Notes: a model not told the origin generated them from the letters alone. Numbered from the stretch's first letter, positions 1-5,519 are shown. The stretch: DNA of 7,119 bases from an uncultured Thalassolituus sp. (GCA_913054055.1 CAJXIT010000178.1:1-7119); one strand, 5' to 3'. Numbers and translations: made by a program.

Positions 1-8
1 TTTATGTC

Positions 9-254
9 TTATTTAACAATAAGAGACTTAATTCTGCTTAGTAAAGACTTCGCTTCTTGCCAAGCTTCTTCACCCAGTTCTAACAAACTTTCACGACGTA
101 ATGTATCGTCGCCCATCATCTCTTCAAGGTCTTCAACAACTTTATGCTGTGCCTTAAGGAGTTTCTTTTCTTTCTTTTTCTCTAATGCTTCAAGCGTTTT
201 TTGAGTTTCTTTAATCTGCTTTTGAAGCTCTTTAATTTTCTTTTTAGCGCCCAT
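9..254 (-). CDS. Small charged coiled-coil protein, function unknown
   Basis: This 81-residue protein is not one I recognise. It has no signal peptide or membrane segment, so it is probably cytoplasmic. Residues 1-45 are dominated by Lys, Glu, Gln and Leu with heptad-like spacing (KIKELQKQIKETQKTLEALE), which predicts a long amphipathic helix or coiled coil. A short break at MMGDD (46-50) is followed by a second helical stretch to the C-terminus. A good Shine-Dalgarno, AAGGAG, lies 8 bases before the ATG and overlaps the TAA of the upstream phosphate transporter, which leaves a gap of only 12 bases. The pair should be co-transcribed and possibly translationally coupled. An accessory or regulatory role for the transporter is inference from position only. 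Coding is supported by the strong ribosome-binding site and the coherent helical composition. Confidence 0.8.
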   Translation of the reverse strand: MGAKKKIKELQKQIKETQKTLEALEKKKEKKLLKAQHKVVEDLEEMMGDDTLRRESLLELGEEAWQEAKSLLSRIKSLIVK

Positions 255-262
255 AATTCATT

Positions 263-269
263 CTCCTTA
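263..269 (-). promoter_or_regulatory. Ribosome-binding site overlapping upstream stop codon
   Basis: On the minus strand the sequence TAAGGAG combines the transporter's TAA stop (267-269) with the AAGGAG Shine-Dalgarno (263-268) of the 81-residue protein. The spacing to its ATG is 8 bases. Ribosomes ending the transporter would sit on the initiation region of the next gene, an arrangement typical of translational coupling. Confidence 0.7.
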
Positions 270-1427
270 TGATAGTGCTGACATGATGGCAACGCAGATA
301 CCCGGAATCACAAAGAATACGGTTAAAACGTATGCAGCAGCCAAAGAGTGACGTTGTGTTGCCACTTCTGCTAAACGTTCAGCTGCTTGCAAAGGCAGCT
401 CACGTAAGAATGGCAGCCCAAATACAACCAGCACACCTAATAGATTATAGAACAAATGCACAAGGGCGATTTGCATACCCGCAGCTGCGCCGGCACCCGA
501 TAGAGCCGTTGCTGCCAGTAATGCAGTGATGGTAGTACCAATGTTTGCACCCAGAGTGAATGGGAAAATATCGCGAGGTTTAAATACCCCTGAACCCACA
601 AGCGGCACCATTAGGCTGGTAGTGGTAGAAGAAGACTGAACCAATACGGTTACAACTGCACCACTGGTGATACCTGAAACCGGGCCACGACCAATGGCTC
701 CGTGTAAAATCGCTTTTGCACGGCCTACCATCAAGGCACGTAAGATACGACCGATGATAGTAATCGCAGCAAAAATAGCCAAAACACCTAATACGATCAA
801 GGTAATAGCAGCGGCTTTTTCAGGCAATACACTGCCTAAAAAGTGCTTAATTTCACCAATCACAGGCTTAGTAAGCGGCTTTATAAAGTTAAAGCCTTTG
901 ATGCTCATTGAGTCACCACCAATTAGGAAGTTAGATGCCCAGCCACTGGCCTTTTCTAAGAAGCCGAATGCAATTTCTAACGGTAAGAAAATCACCACAC
1001 AAATCAGGTTAAAAAAGTCATGTATGGTTGCCGCAGCAAACGCATTGCGAAATTCTGACTTTTTGCGAATGTGACCCAAACTCACCAAAGTATTGGTGAT
1101 AGTGGTACCAATGTTGGCACCCATGATCATAGGGATGGCGATTTCGATCGGTAAGCCGCCAGCCACTAAGCCAACCACTACAGAGGTTACGGTACTTGAA
1201 CTCTGCACTAGAGAAGTAGCCAGAATACCGATTAATAATGCAACAAATGGGTTGGTAGCAAACTCAAAAAGCTCTCTTGCGCCTGCGCTGCCCCCTGACA
1301 CCCATTTAAAACCTGAACCCACCATGCCCACTGAGAGCAAAATAGCGTATACAGATAAAATTAAAAACAACCAACTCAATAACTTGTTTTGAGAAGACGA
1401 CGGAGCTTGTGGAGAAACTTGAGTCAT
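267..1427 (-). CDS. Na+/phosphate cotransporter (Na_Pi_cotrans, NptA-like)
   Basis: This is a 386-residue inner-membrane protein of the SLC34/NptA-type family, which couples inorganic phosphate transport to the sodium gradient. The family's inverted duplication is plain. QSSST occurs at 75-79 and again at 264-268, each followed by a hydrophobic V/L-rich segment; GANIGTTIT occurs at 103-111 and again at 293-301. The QSSS repeats form the core of the substrate and Na+ site in characterised members. About eight or more hydrophobic segments are visible, starting at 17-38. The length fits NptA-type proteins. The cytoplasmic PhoU-like C-terminal domain found in longer YjbB-type members is absent. 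Start ATG 1427 has an AGGG about 8 bases upstream. The 81-residue protein follows in the same operon. In this family both phosphate uptake and efflux are known, and the direction cannot be read from sequence. Confidence 0.93.
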   Translation of the reverse strand: MTQVSPQAPSSSQNKLLSWLFLILSVYAILLSVGMVGSGFKWVSGGSAGARELFEFATNPFVALLIGILATSLVQSSSTVTSVVVGLVAGGLPIEIAIPMIMGANIGTTITNTLVSLGHIRKKSEFRNAFAAATIHDFFNLICVVIFLPLEIAFGFLEKASGWASNFLIGGDSMSIKGFNFIKPLTKPVIGEIKHFLGSVLPEKAAAITLIVLGVLAIFAAITIIGRILRALMVGRAKAILHGAIGRGPVSGITSGAVVTVLVQSSSTTTSLMVPLVGSGVFKPRDIFPFTLGANIGTTITALLAATALSGAGAAAGMQIALVHLFYNLLGVLVVFGLPFLRELPLQAAERLAEVATQRHSLAAAYVLTVFFVIPGICVAIMSALS

Positions 1428-1440
1428 TTTAGAACCCTAA

Positions 1441-1456
1441 GCAAAATTTTGCGCAA
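1441..1456. repeat. Overlapping palindromes upstream of the phosphate transporter
   Basis: The perfect 12-base palindrome GCAAAATTTTGC (1441-1452) overlaps the perfect 8-base palindrome TTGCGCAA (1449-1456). They lie 14 to 29 bases before the transporter ATG, where an operator or part of a 5' leader would sit. No regulator can be named from these bases, and A/T-rich palindromes also arise by chance. Confidence 0.3.
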
Positions 1457-1515
1457 GTTTATCATCGCATTCAGAATATTAAAGTTTTATTGCAGGATAT
1501 TTCTGAAAAAAAGGC

Positions 1516-1542
1516 AAAAAAAAGCACGCCAAGTGGCGTGCT
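1516..1542 (-). terminator. Intrinsic (Rho-independent) terminator, minus strand
   Basis: AGCACGCC (1523-1530) and GGCGTGCT (1535-1542) form a perfect 8-bp GC-rich stem with a 4-base loop. On the minus strand the stem is followed by a run of seven T (1522-1516), then GCC and a second T run (1512-1506). On the plus strand the stem is followed by AAATAAAATAAGG, so termination there is not expected. The nearest upstream minus-strand gene is the diguanylate cyclase, ending 1.08 kb away beyond an opposing gene. The terminator therefore probably serves an unannotated RNA or acts as an attenuator. Confidence 0.8.
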
Positions 1543-1551
1543 AAATAAAAT

Positions 1552-1579
1552 AAGGAGTCACACAATGATCAGCTCTTAA
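1552..1579 (+). other. Four-codon minigene-like ORF with ideal ribosome-binding site
   Basis: On the plus strand AAGGAG (1552-1557) is followed 7 bases later by ATG ATC AGC TCT TAA (1565-1579), which would encode M-I-S-S. The initiation context is better than that of the next real gene. It may be a leader minigene or the remnant of a lost gene. More economically, it is the complement of the CTCCTT linker of the candidate minus-strand RNA. I do not call it a gene. Confidence 0.2.
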
Positions 1580-1672
1580 ATAAGAGTTTCTGATTAAGTT
1601 AACTATAACCCCCATGATCACTAGAATCTGTTTAGTTTGTGAGCGGTTTTTGTAAACTTATGTAACAAAAAC

Positions 1673-1699
1673 TACACATTATCCTAATAATGCCGATAA
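1673..1699 (+). promoter_or_regulatory. Sigma-28 (FliA)-like promoter for the barrel gene
   Basis: GCCGATAA (1692-1699) is an exact match to the classical sigma-28 -10 consensus. Eleven bases upstream lies TACACATT (1673-1680), matching the -35 consensus TAAAGTTT at five of eight positions with correct spacing. Transcription would start at about 1706-1707, at or beside the ATG of the barrel gene, giving a nearly leaderless mRNA. That agrees with the lack of any Shine-Dalgarno before this ATG. The -10 match could still be chance. Confidence 0.35.
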
Positions 1700-1706
1700 A
1701 TATGCC

Positions 1707-2603
1707 ATGAGACCGGCTTTGTTGTGCATATTACTTCTATCTTTATCGTTCCCTCCTATCACTCAGGCTGAGTACCTTTCTGCGTATTCAGGATTGCAGT
1801 ATGGGCAGCATAGCTATTTAAATGATGCCGCAAATCTCAGTACGCAAGTACATGGTGGGAAAATAGATCTCTCTGATTGGCGCTATAAACAAAAAGGCTG
1901 GTTAGCCAGAGGGTTTGCCTTTGAATACCAGATAGGGTCTGATTTTAGCTACCTGAACACTCAGGTCCCCCTCTTTCACTGGCACAAGCTTCATGGCCTA
2001 TGGTTTCAAATGCAACTTCAAAACCAGAATATGGAAATTAAGCTCTCAAGCAATGAAACCTTATTATCCGATTCAGGCACAACAACAGCACTACCAGCCG
2101 GTAGCGTCTTATCGGCAGAACATAACCTCCAAAAATACTCGCTGTACTGGTACGAAGCCATACAATATAAAGGCCCTATTAATTTAATTGGCTTGTTTTA
2201 TTACTCAGAAAGCAGTCCTGCCTCTGGTGACATTACTGGATCAAGCGGTTCTATATTTGATGGTACTTTCAACGGGTTTGGTATCACCCTTGGGAGAATA
2301 AAAGATGACAAGGGGTTAAATTTTCAGTGGCGTCTAAATCTTGCTGAGCTGGACATGTCATTCAGTGATTCAAGTACTGGCCACCGAGCCGCATCAAAAG
2401 CCGAGAGCACTGCATATAAACTAGGGCTGGATTTTAATTGGCACTACCGCTACCACTTGGCACCATACTGGTACCTAGTGCCACAGGTGAATCTAGGCAT
2501 CAATACCGTCTTTCAAACCCAAATGGATCCGGAAGCCATTAACTATGATGCTTTAAACTACTTTGAAGCTTCATCATGGATTAGCATACAAAGGCGCTTT
2601 TGA
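1707..2603 (+). CDS. Predicted secreted outer-membrane beta-barrel protein, unknown function
   Basis: This is a 298-residue protein of no family I can name. Residues 1-21 form a clear Sec signal peptide: one Arg, a Leu-rich core, and cleavage likely after TQA, leaving EYLSAY. Cys7 lies inside the core and there is no lipobox, so it is not a lipoprotein. The mature part alternates polar and hydrophobic/aromatic residues (WLARGFAFEYQIG, YKLGLDFNWHYRY, YWYLVPQVNLGI), with Ser/Gly/Asp-rich turns, and ends in ISIQRRF. A terminal Phe after alternating hydrophobics is the BAM recognition signature of outer-membrane barrels. The mature protein has no Cys. Ten to twelve strands would fit the length. 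The start is required by the signal peptide, although no Shine-Dalgarno precedes it. It stands alone on the plus strand and converges on the diguanylate cyclase. A pore, an adhesin-like barrel or a lipid-modifying enzyme are all possible. Confidence 0.85.
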   Translation: MRPALLCILLLSLSFPPITQAEYLSAYSGLQYGQHSYLNDAANLSTQVHGGKIDLSDWRYKQKGWLARGFAFEYQIGSDFSYLNTQVPLFHWHKLHGLWFQMQLQNQNMEIKLSSNETLLSDSGTTTALPAGSVLSAEHNLQKYSLYWYEAIQYKGPINLIGLFYYSESSPASGDITGSSGSIFDGTFNGFGITLGRIKDDKGLNFQWRLNLAELDMSFSDSSTGHRAASKAESTAYKLGLDFNWHYRYHLAPYWYLVPQVNLGINTVFQTQMDPEAINYDALNYFEASSWISIQRRF

Positions 2604-2616
2604 TTAGCGCAAAAGC
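2596..2616. terminator. Weak hairpin between convergent genes
   Basis: GCTTTTG (2596-2602) and CAAAAGC (2610-2616) form a 7-bp stem with a 7-base loop, spanning the barrel gene stop and most of the 17-base gap to the convergent diguanylate cyclase. Neither strand shows a proper T-run after it, although the minus strand continues GCCTTTG. It could act as a poor bidirectional terminator. No better terminator is visible for either gene. Confidence 0.3.
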
Positions 2617-2620
2617 AACA

Positions 2621-3784
2621 CTAGGTTTCAAGCTCTGCTTTGGATGGTATAGCGGATAGGCTATCTAACGTTTCATTGATCGACAAATCCAAAGGCACTT
2701 GTAAATCTTTCTGCTCCAGCACAATACAGTTTCTGCCATTATTCTTAGCATCATAAAGAAGCCCATCTGCACGCTCTAAAATATGATCAATGGATTCAGG
2801 GGATCGATACTCTGTAATCCCTGCTGAAAAAGTAAACTTAAGGTTGGGGGCATCCGGGAACGATGTCATAAACCAATTTTCAGACATTCGCTGGCAAACT
2901 TTTTGAGCCGCATCTAATTGTGTATCCGCCAAAATCAATACAAACTCTTCACCGCCTATTCTGGCACCCACATCCACTTCTCTTAAATTCTCATTGATCA
3001 GGTTTGAAAATGCTTTGAGCACTTTATCTCCAAATGGATGGCCATAATTGTCATTCACTTTCTTAAAATGATCTAAATCCAAATAGCACACCACAAACCC
3101 ATAACGACTACGATTTGCCAAAGCTCTTTGCTGGGAAAGAATCTTCAGTAGATTGCGGCGGTTATACAAGCCTGTAAGCTCATCCGTTACGGCTAAGTCT
3201 TCAATTCGTGACATGGCCCCTTTCAGCTCTCTGTGCCGCTCTGACAACACCTTCCTTAGATGACTAGTTTCTGCCCCCATATAAGTGAAGCCTGCCATCA
3301 CTAATACAAACCCTATTAGCGTAAAAAACTCTTGAGCCAATGAAATATCTTCAGGGCGATGAGAGTGGATTAAATACACAACCGTTAAATAGCAGCCAAC
3401 GGTATACAAGGCGACTGCATTAAAGCCTTTCATTGATAAGCGGAAAGAGCCAAACGCCATCACTAGCAAATACCCCATTAAGGTTAAAATACGAATATCA
3501 TTAAGCATGTACATCAACACACTGATGCCTGTGATAGTCCAAAGCATTTGAGTCATGGTTAAGCTGGCGTCTTTAAAGCGTAAATTCCAGTTAAAGACAA
3601 TCATGGCCACAAGCAATAAATGACCAAACCAAAGCATAGACACTAAGATGTAAAGCGTGGATTTGGGTACCGAGGCGTAACCCAAGAAGGCCGCTAATGT
3701 GCATATTGGAATACACATTAAAAGCACAATATTAGATAACAGCGCCCTGCGAAAACGCAAAGCCTGTTTTTGTGACTGCAACAT
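2621..3784 (-). CDS. Membrane-anchored diguanylate cyclase (GGDEF)
   Basis: This 387-residue enzyme is predicted to condense two GTP into cyclic di-GMP at the inner membrane. Residues 13-172 hold about six hydrophobic helices (near 13-35, 43-65, 80-95, 97-115, 121-140 and 152-171), forming a sensor region I cannot assign to a named MASE family. A short linker helix (173-198) leads to the GGDEF domain. Visible motifs are DELTGLYNRR (201-210), DLDHFKKVND (236-245) and the active-site GGEEF (277-281). R268-E-V-D271 sits exactly five residues before GGEEF, the inhibitory I-site that gives product feedback. All key residues are present, so an active, feedback-inhibited cyclase is expected. There is no EAL or HD-GYP domain. 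The start is preceded by GGTGG at a spacing of 6 bases. It lies 65 bases after glpK on the same strand and may be co-transcribed with it. Confidence 0.95.
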   Translation of the reverse strand: MLQSQKQALRFRRALLSNIVLLMCIPICTLAAFLGYASVPKSTLYILVSMLWFGHLLLVAMIVFNWNLRFKDASLTMTQMLWTITGISVLMYMLNDIRILTLMGYLLVMAFGSFRLSMKGFNAVALYTVGCYLTVVYLIHSHRPEDISLAQEFFTLIGFVLVMAGFTYMGAETSHLRKVLSERHRELKGAMSRIEDLAVTDELTGLYNRRNLLKILSQQRALANRSRYGFVVCYLDLDHFKKVNDNYGHPFGDKVLKAFSNLINENLREVDVGARIGGEEFVLILADTQLDAAQKVCQRMSENWFMTSFPDAPNLKFTFSAGITEYRSPESIDHILERADGLLYDAKNNGRNCIVLEQKDLQVPLDLSINETLDSLSAIPSKAELET

Positions 3785-3793
3785 ATTTTGCCA

Positions 3794-3844
3794 CCACCAA
3801 GGGTACTTATAGAGACATAAATACCCAGTTATTTTTGTTGGTGG
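3794..3844 (-). promoter_or_regulatory. Leader hairpin able to sequester the cyclase ribosome-binding site
   Basis: The 65 bases between glpK and the diguanylate cyclase contain two nested inverted repeats. The inner one pairs GGGTATTTAT with ATAAGTACCC (minus strand, 3826-3817 with 3810-3801) around a 6-base loop. Its single non-Watson-Crick pair is G.U on the minus-strand RNA but A-C on the plus strand. The outer pairs CCACCAA (3844-3838) with TTGGTGG (3800-3794); the latter runs into the GGTGG Shine-Dalgarno of the cyclase. The structure could limit cyclase translation or tie it to glpK translation. There is no T-run, so it is not an intrinsic terminator. Confidence 0.5.
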
Positions 3845-3849
3845 GCATT

Positions 3850-5328
3850 CTACTGACTTGTTCGCACTCGCGATACACTATCTAACCAACCGTTATAAAG
3901 GACATCTCTTTCATTGTCTTTCATATGAGTATCAAATTGGCGCTGTTGTTCCCAATGTTGACCCACTTGGTCGAGACTCTCATAAATTCCTGAGGTCAAA
4001 CCCGCCAAATACGCCACTCCCAGAGCGGTAGTCTCTGTGACGGCTGGGCGCTGTATCGGTAAGTTCAAAATATCAGACAAAAACTGAACGACCCAGTCAT
4101 TCACGACCATGCCACCGTCCACTCGCAATCGAGATGGCTTAGCATTGTCTTTTTCCATAGCATCTAATAAGTCACGAGTTTGATAGCAAACCGATTGCAG
4201 CCCTGCCGTTACAATTTCGGCAATGCCCGTATCACGAGTCAGCCCCATGATGGCTCCACGAGCATTAGGATCCCAATAAGGCGCGCCTAACCCAGTAAAT
4301 GCGGGCACCATGTAAACATGGTTATTTGCACCCACCGCTTGGGCCATATCTAAGGTTTCACTGGCATTATCAATGAGTTTTAAGCCATCACGAATCCATT
4401 GAATCGTGGCGCCAGCCATGAAGATACTGCCTTCTAACGCGTAATGGGTCACATCTCCCACTTGATAGGCCACTGTCGTTAATAGGCGATGCTGGCTCTT
4501 TCTAGGTTTATCCCCTGTATTGAGCATTAAAAAGCAGCCTGTGCCATATGTGCTTTTAGCCATCCCCTCACTGAAACACGCTTGGCCGATTAAAGCCGCC
4601 TGCTGGTCACCTGCCATGCCACCCACTTGAATGGCGCCGCCAAAAATGGATTCATGAGTGGAACCAAAATCACATGCACTAGGTTGAATGCTTGGTAAAA
4701 GGGATTTAGGAACATCAAATAACTCTAATAATTCATCATCCCACTGCAAGGAATGGATATTACATAGCAAAGTACGCGAGGCATTTGTCACATCGGTTTT
4801 ATGCTCACCTGTTAACTTCCATAACAAATAACTATCAATGGTGCCAAATGCTAAATCCCCAGCACTGGCTTTGTCTCTGGCACCTTCAACATTATCTAAA
4901 ATCCATTTGATTTTTGTGGCAGAAAAATACGGATCTAATAACAGGCCCGTTTTATCATTTACATGATCTTCAAGGTTTTGAGATTTAAGCTGAGAACAAT
5001 AATCGGCTGTACGACGATCTTGCCAAACAATGGCTGGGTAAATAGCCTTGCCAGTGGCTTTCTCCCACACCACTGTGGTTTCTCGCTGATTGGTAATTCC
5101 AATTGATGAAATGTCTTTAGCTTTTAACCCTGCTTTATCCAATGCCTCATGGCACACCTTAAGGACCGAGTCGAAGATTTCTTCAGGGTCGTGTTCCACC
5201 CAACCCTCGTTTGGAAAAGATTGTTTAAATTCTTGTTGAGCAAGGGTATGAACTCGCCCCTTAACATCAAAGATAATGGCTCGAGAACTGGTTGTTCCCT
5301 GATCGATTGCCATAAGATAGTGTGACAT
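3850..5328 (-). CDS. glpK: Glycerol kinase
   Basis: This 492-residue cytoplasmic FGGY kinase phosphorylates glycerol to sn-glycerol 3-phosphate using ATP. It is near full length compared with E. coli GlpK (about 502). The N-terminal phosphate-binding loop DQGTTSSRA (9-17) is intact. Glycerol-site residues include R82-E83 in TNQRETT, W102 in VWQDRR and Y134 in DPYFSATKIKW, which is also the FGGY signature. The catalytic base is Asp241 in AGDQQAA. The second FGGY region, SIFMAGATIQWIRDGL (301-316), GLGAPYWDP (346-354) and LRVDGGMVVND (401-411) follow. The GGKGGTR loop that binds fructose-1,6-bisphosphate in E. coli is replaced by SIFGGAIQVGG (227-237), so that allosteric control is probably missing. 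The start has an AAGGCG Shine-Dalgarno. No glpF, glpD or glpR lies in this window. The diguanylate cyclase follows and an aer-like gene is divergent. Confidence 0.97.
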   Translation of the reverse strand: MSHYLMAIDQGTTSSRAIIFDVKGRVHTLAQQEFKQSFPNEGWVEHDPEEIFDSVLKVCHEALDKAGLKAKDISSIGITNQRETTVVWEKATGKAIYPAIVWQDRRTADYCSQLKSQNLEDHVNDKTGLLLDPYFSATKIKWILDNVEGARDKASAGDLAFGTIDSYLLWKLTGEHKTDVTNASRTLLCNIHSLQWDDELLELFDVPKSLLPSIQPSACDFGSTHESIFGGAIQVGGMAGDQQAALIGQACFSEGMAKSTYGTGCFLMLNTGDKPRKSQHRLLTTVAYQVGDVTHYALEGSIFMAGATIQWIRDGLKLIDNASETLDMAQAVGANNHVYMVPAFTGLGAPYWDPNARGAIMGLTRDTGIAEIVTAGLQSVCYQTRDLLDAMEKDNAKPSRLRVDGGMVVNDWVVQFLSDILNLPIQRPAVTETTALGVAYLAGLTSGIYESLDQVGQHWEQQRQFDTHMKDNERDVLYNGWLDSVSRVRTSQ

Positions 5329-5410
5329 TTTACGCCTTAAACTTTAAAAAGCCTTTGTTATTATTCGCCAAGTAAATCAGAACCTTAACCCCTGCTCAAG
5401 CATCCATTAC

Positions 5411-5442
5411 AAACATAAATATTCGTCTATGCTTAAACATAA
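5411..5442. repeat. Direct repeat AAACATAA in the glpK / aer divergent region
   Basis: AAACATAA occurs at 5411-5418 and again at 5435-5442, a period of 24 bases, in the 144-base divergent intergenic region. The second copy continues as AAACATAAGTTT, an AAAC/GTTT inverted repeat. The copies would lie on the same face of DNA only approximately (24 bases is about 2.3 turns). A regulator site is possible. It is not a convincing GlpR operator, because the central CGAACA-type core is missing. Confidence 0.25.
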
Positions 5443-5456
5443 GTTTGAAAGGATGT

Positions 5457-5519
5457 ATGGGCGTAGGCAGCCATGAAAAAGAATTTTCCAGTCACACAAA
5501 CAGAACACCCTCTTTCTGA
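5457..5519 (+). other. Possible 20-codon upstream ORF overlapping the aerotaxis gene start
   Basis: An ATG at 5457 preceded by GAAAGG (spacing 4) opens a 20-residue frame starting MGVGSHEKEFS that stops at 5517-5519. It overlaps the first 47 bases of the receptor gene in another frame. Its ribosome-binding site looks better than that of the receptor gene (TAGG, spacing 5). It may be chance, or a translational modulator. I do not claim a peptide product. Confidence 0.2.

Larger units (their letters stand above)
1510..1595 (-). ncRNA. Candidate small RNA or leader RNA upstream of the phosphate transporter
   Basis: On the minus strand a bulged hairpin (1594 to 1568) pairs ATCAG with CTGAT and CTCTT with AAGAG around an ATTT loop, with an AAA bulge on one side. 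A single-stranded, U-rich linker containing CTCCTTAT follows, and then a strong intrinsic terminator (1542-1516). A -10-like TATAGT at 1607-1602 would place the transcript start near 1595, exactly at the foot of the first hairpin, but I see no good -35. Hairpin, unstructured linker and terminator with a U-tail is the common layout of Hfq-type trans-acting sRNAs. The alternative is an attenuated leader of the phosphate transporter, which begins 89 bases after the terminator. The sequence matches no named RNA family that I recognise. Confidence 0.4.

Noticed and set aside
4..204. 66-codon plus-strand frame at the window start
   Set aside because: It is the Ser/Phe-rich complement of the Lys/Glu-rich coiled-coil gene, which has the real ribosome-binding site.
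667..1392. Plus-strand open frames of 135 and 99 codons inside the phosphate transporter
   Set aside because: They are antisense shadows of a clearly coding gene with QSSS and GANIGTT repeats, and their translations show no family features.
1650..1668. Pho-box-like sequence (TTACA repeated with a 10-base period, minus strand)
   Set aside because: It matches the PhoB consensus at only about half of the positions, has the wrong period (10 rather than 11), and lies over 220 bases from the transporter start.
1993..2187. 64-codon plus-strand frame inside the barrel gene
   Set aside because: It lies in another frame of a signal-peptide-bearing ORF and shows no independent coding sign.
3794..3844. 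Intrinsic terminator between glpK and the diguanylate cyclase
   Set aside because: The hairpins are not followed by a T-run on the minus strand; they run into the cyclase ribosome-binding site instead.
5417..5442. Sigma-28-like promoter for aer (TAAA, 15 bases, AAACATAA)
   Set aside because: Only the ATAA end of the -10 consensus matches, which is too weak to call.
5393..5442. GlpR operator or CRP site upstream of glpK
   Set aside because: I found no TGTGA-N6-TCACA and no full GlpR-type palindrome; the short repeats are not enough.
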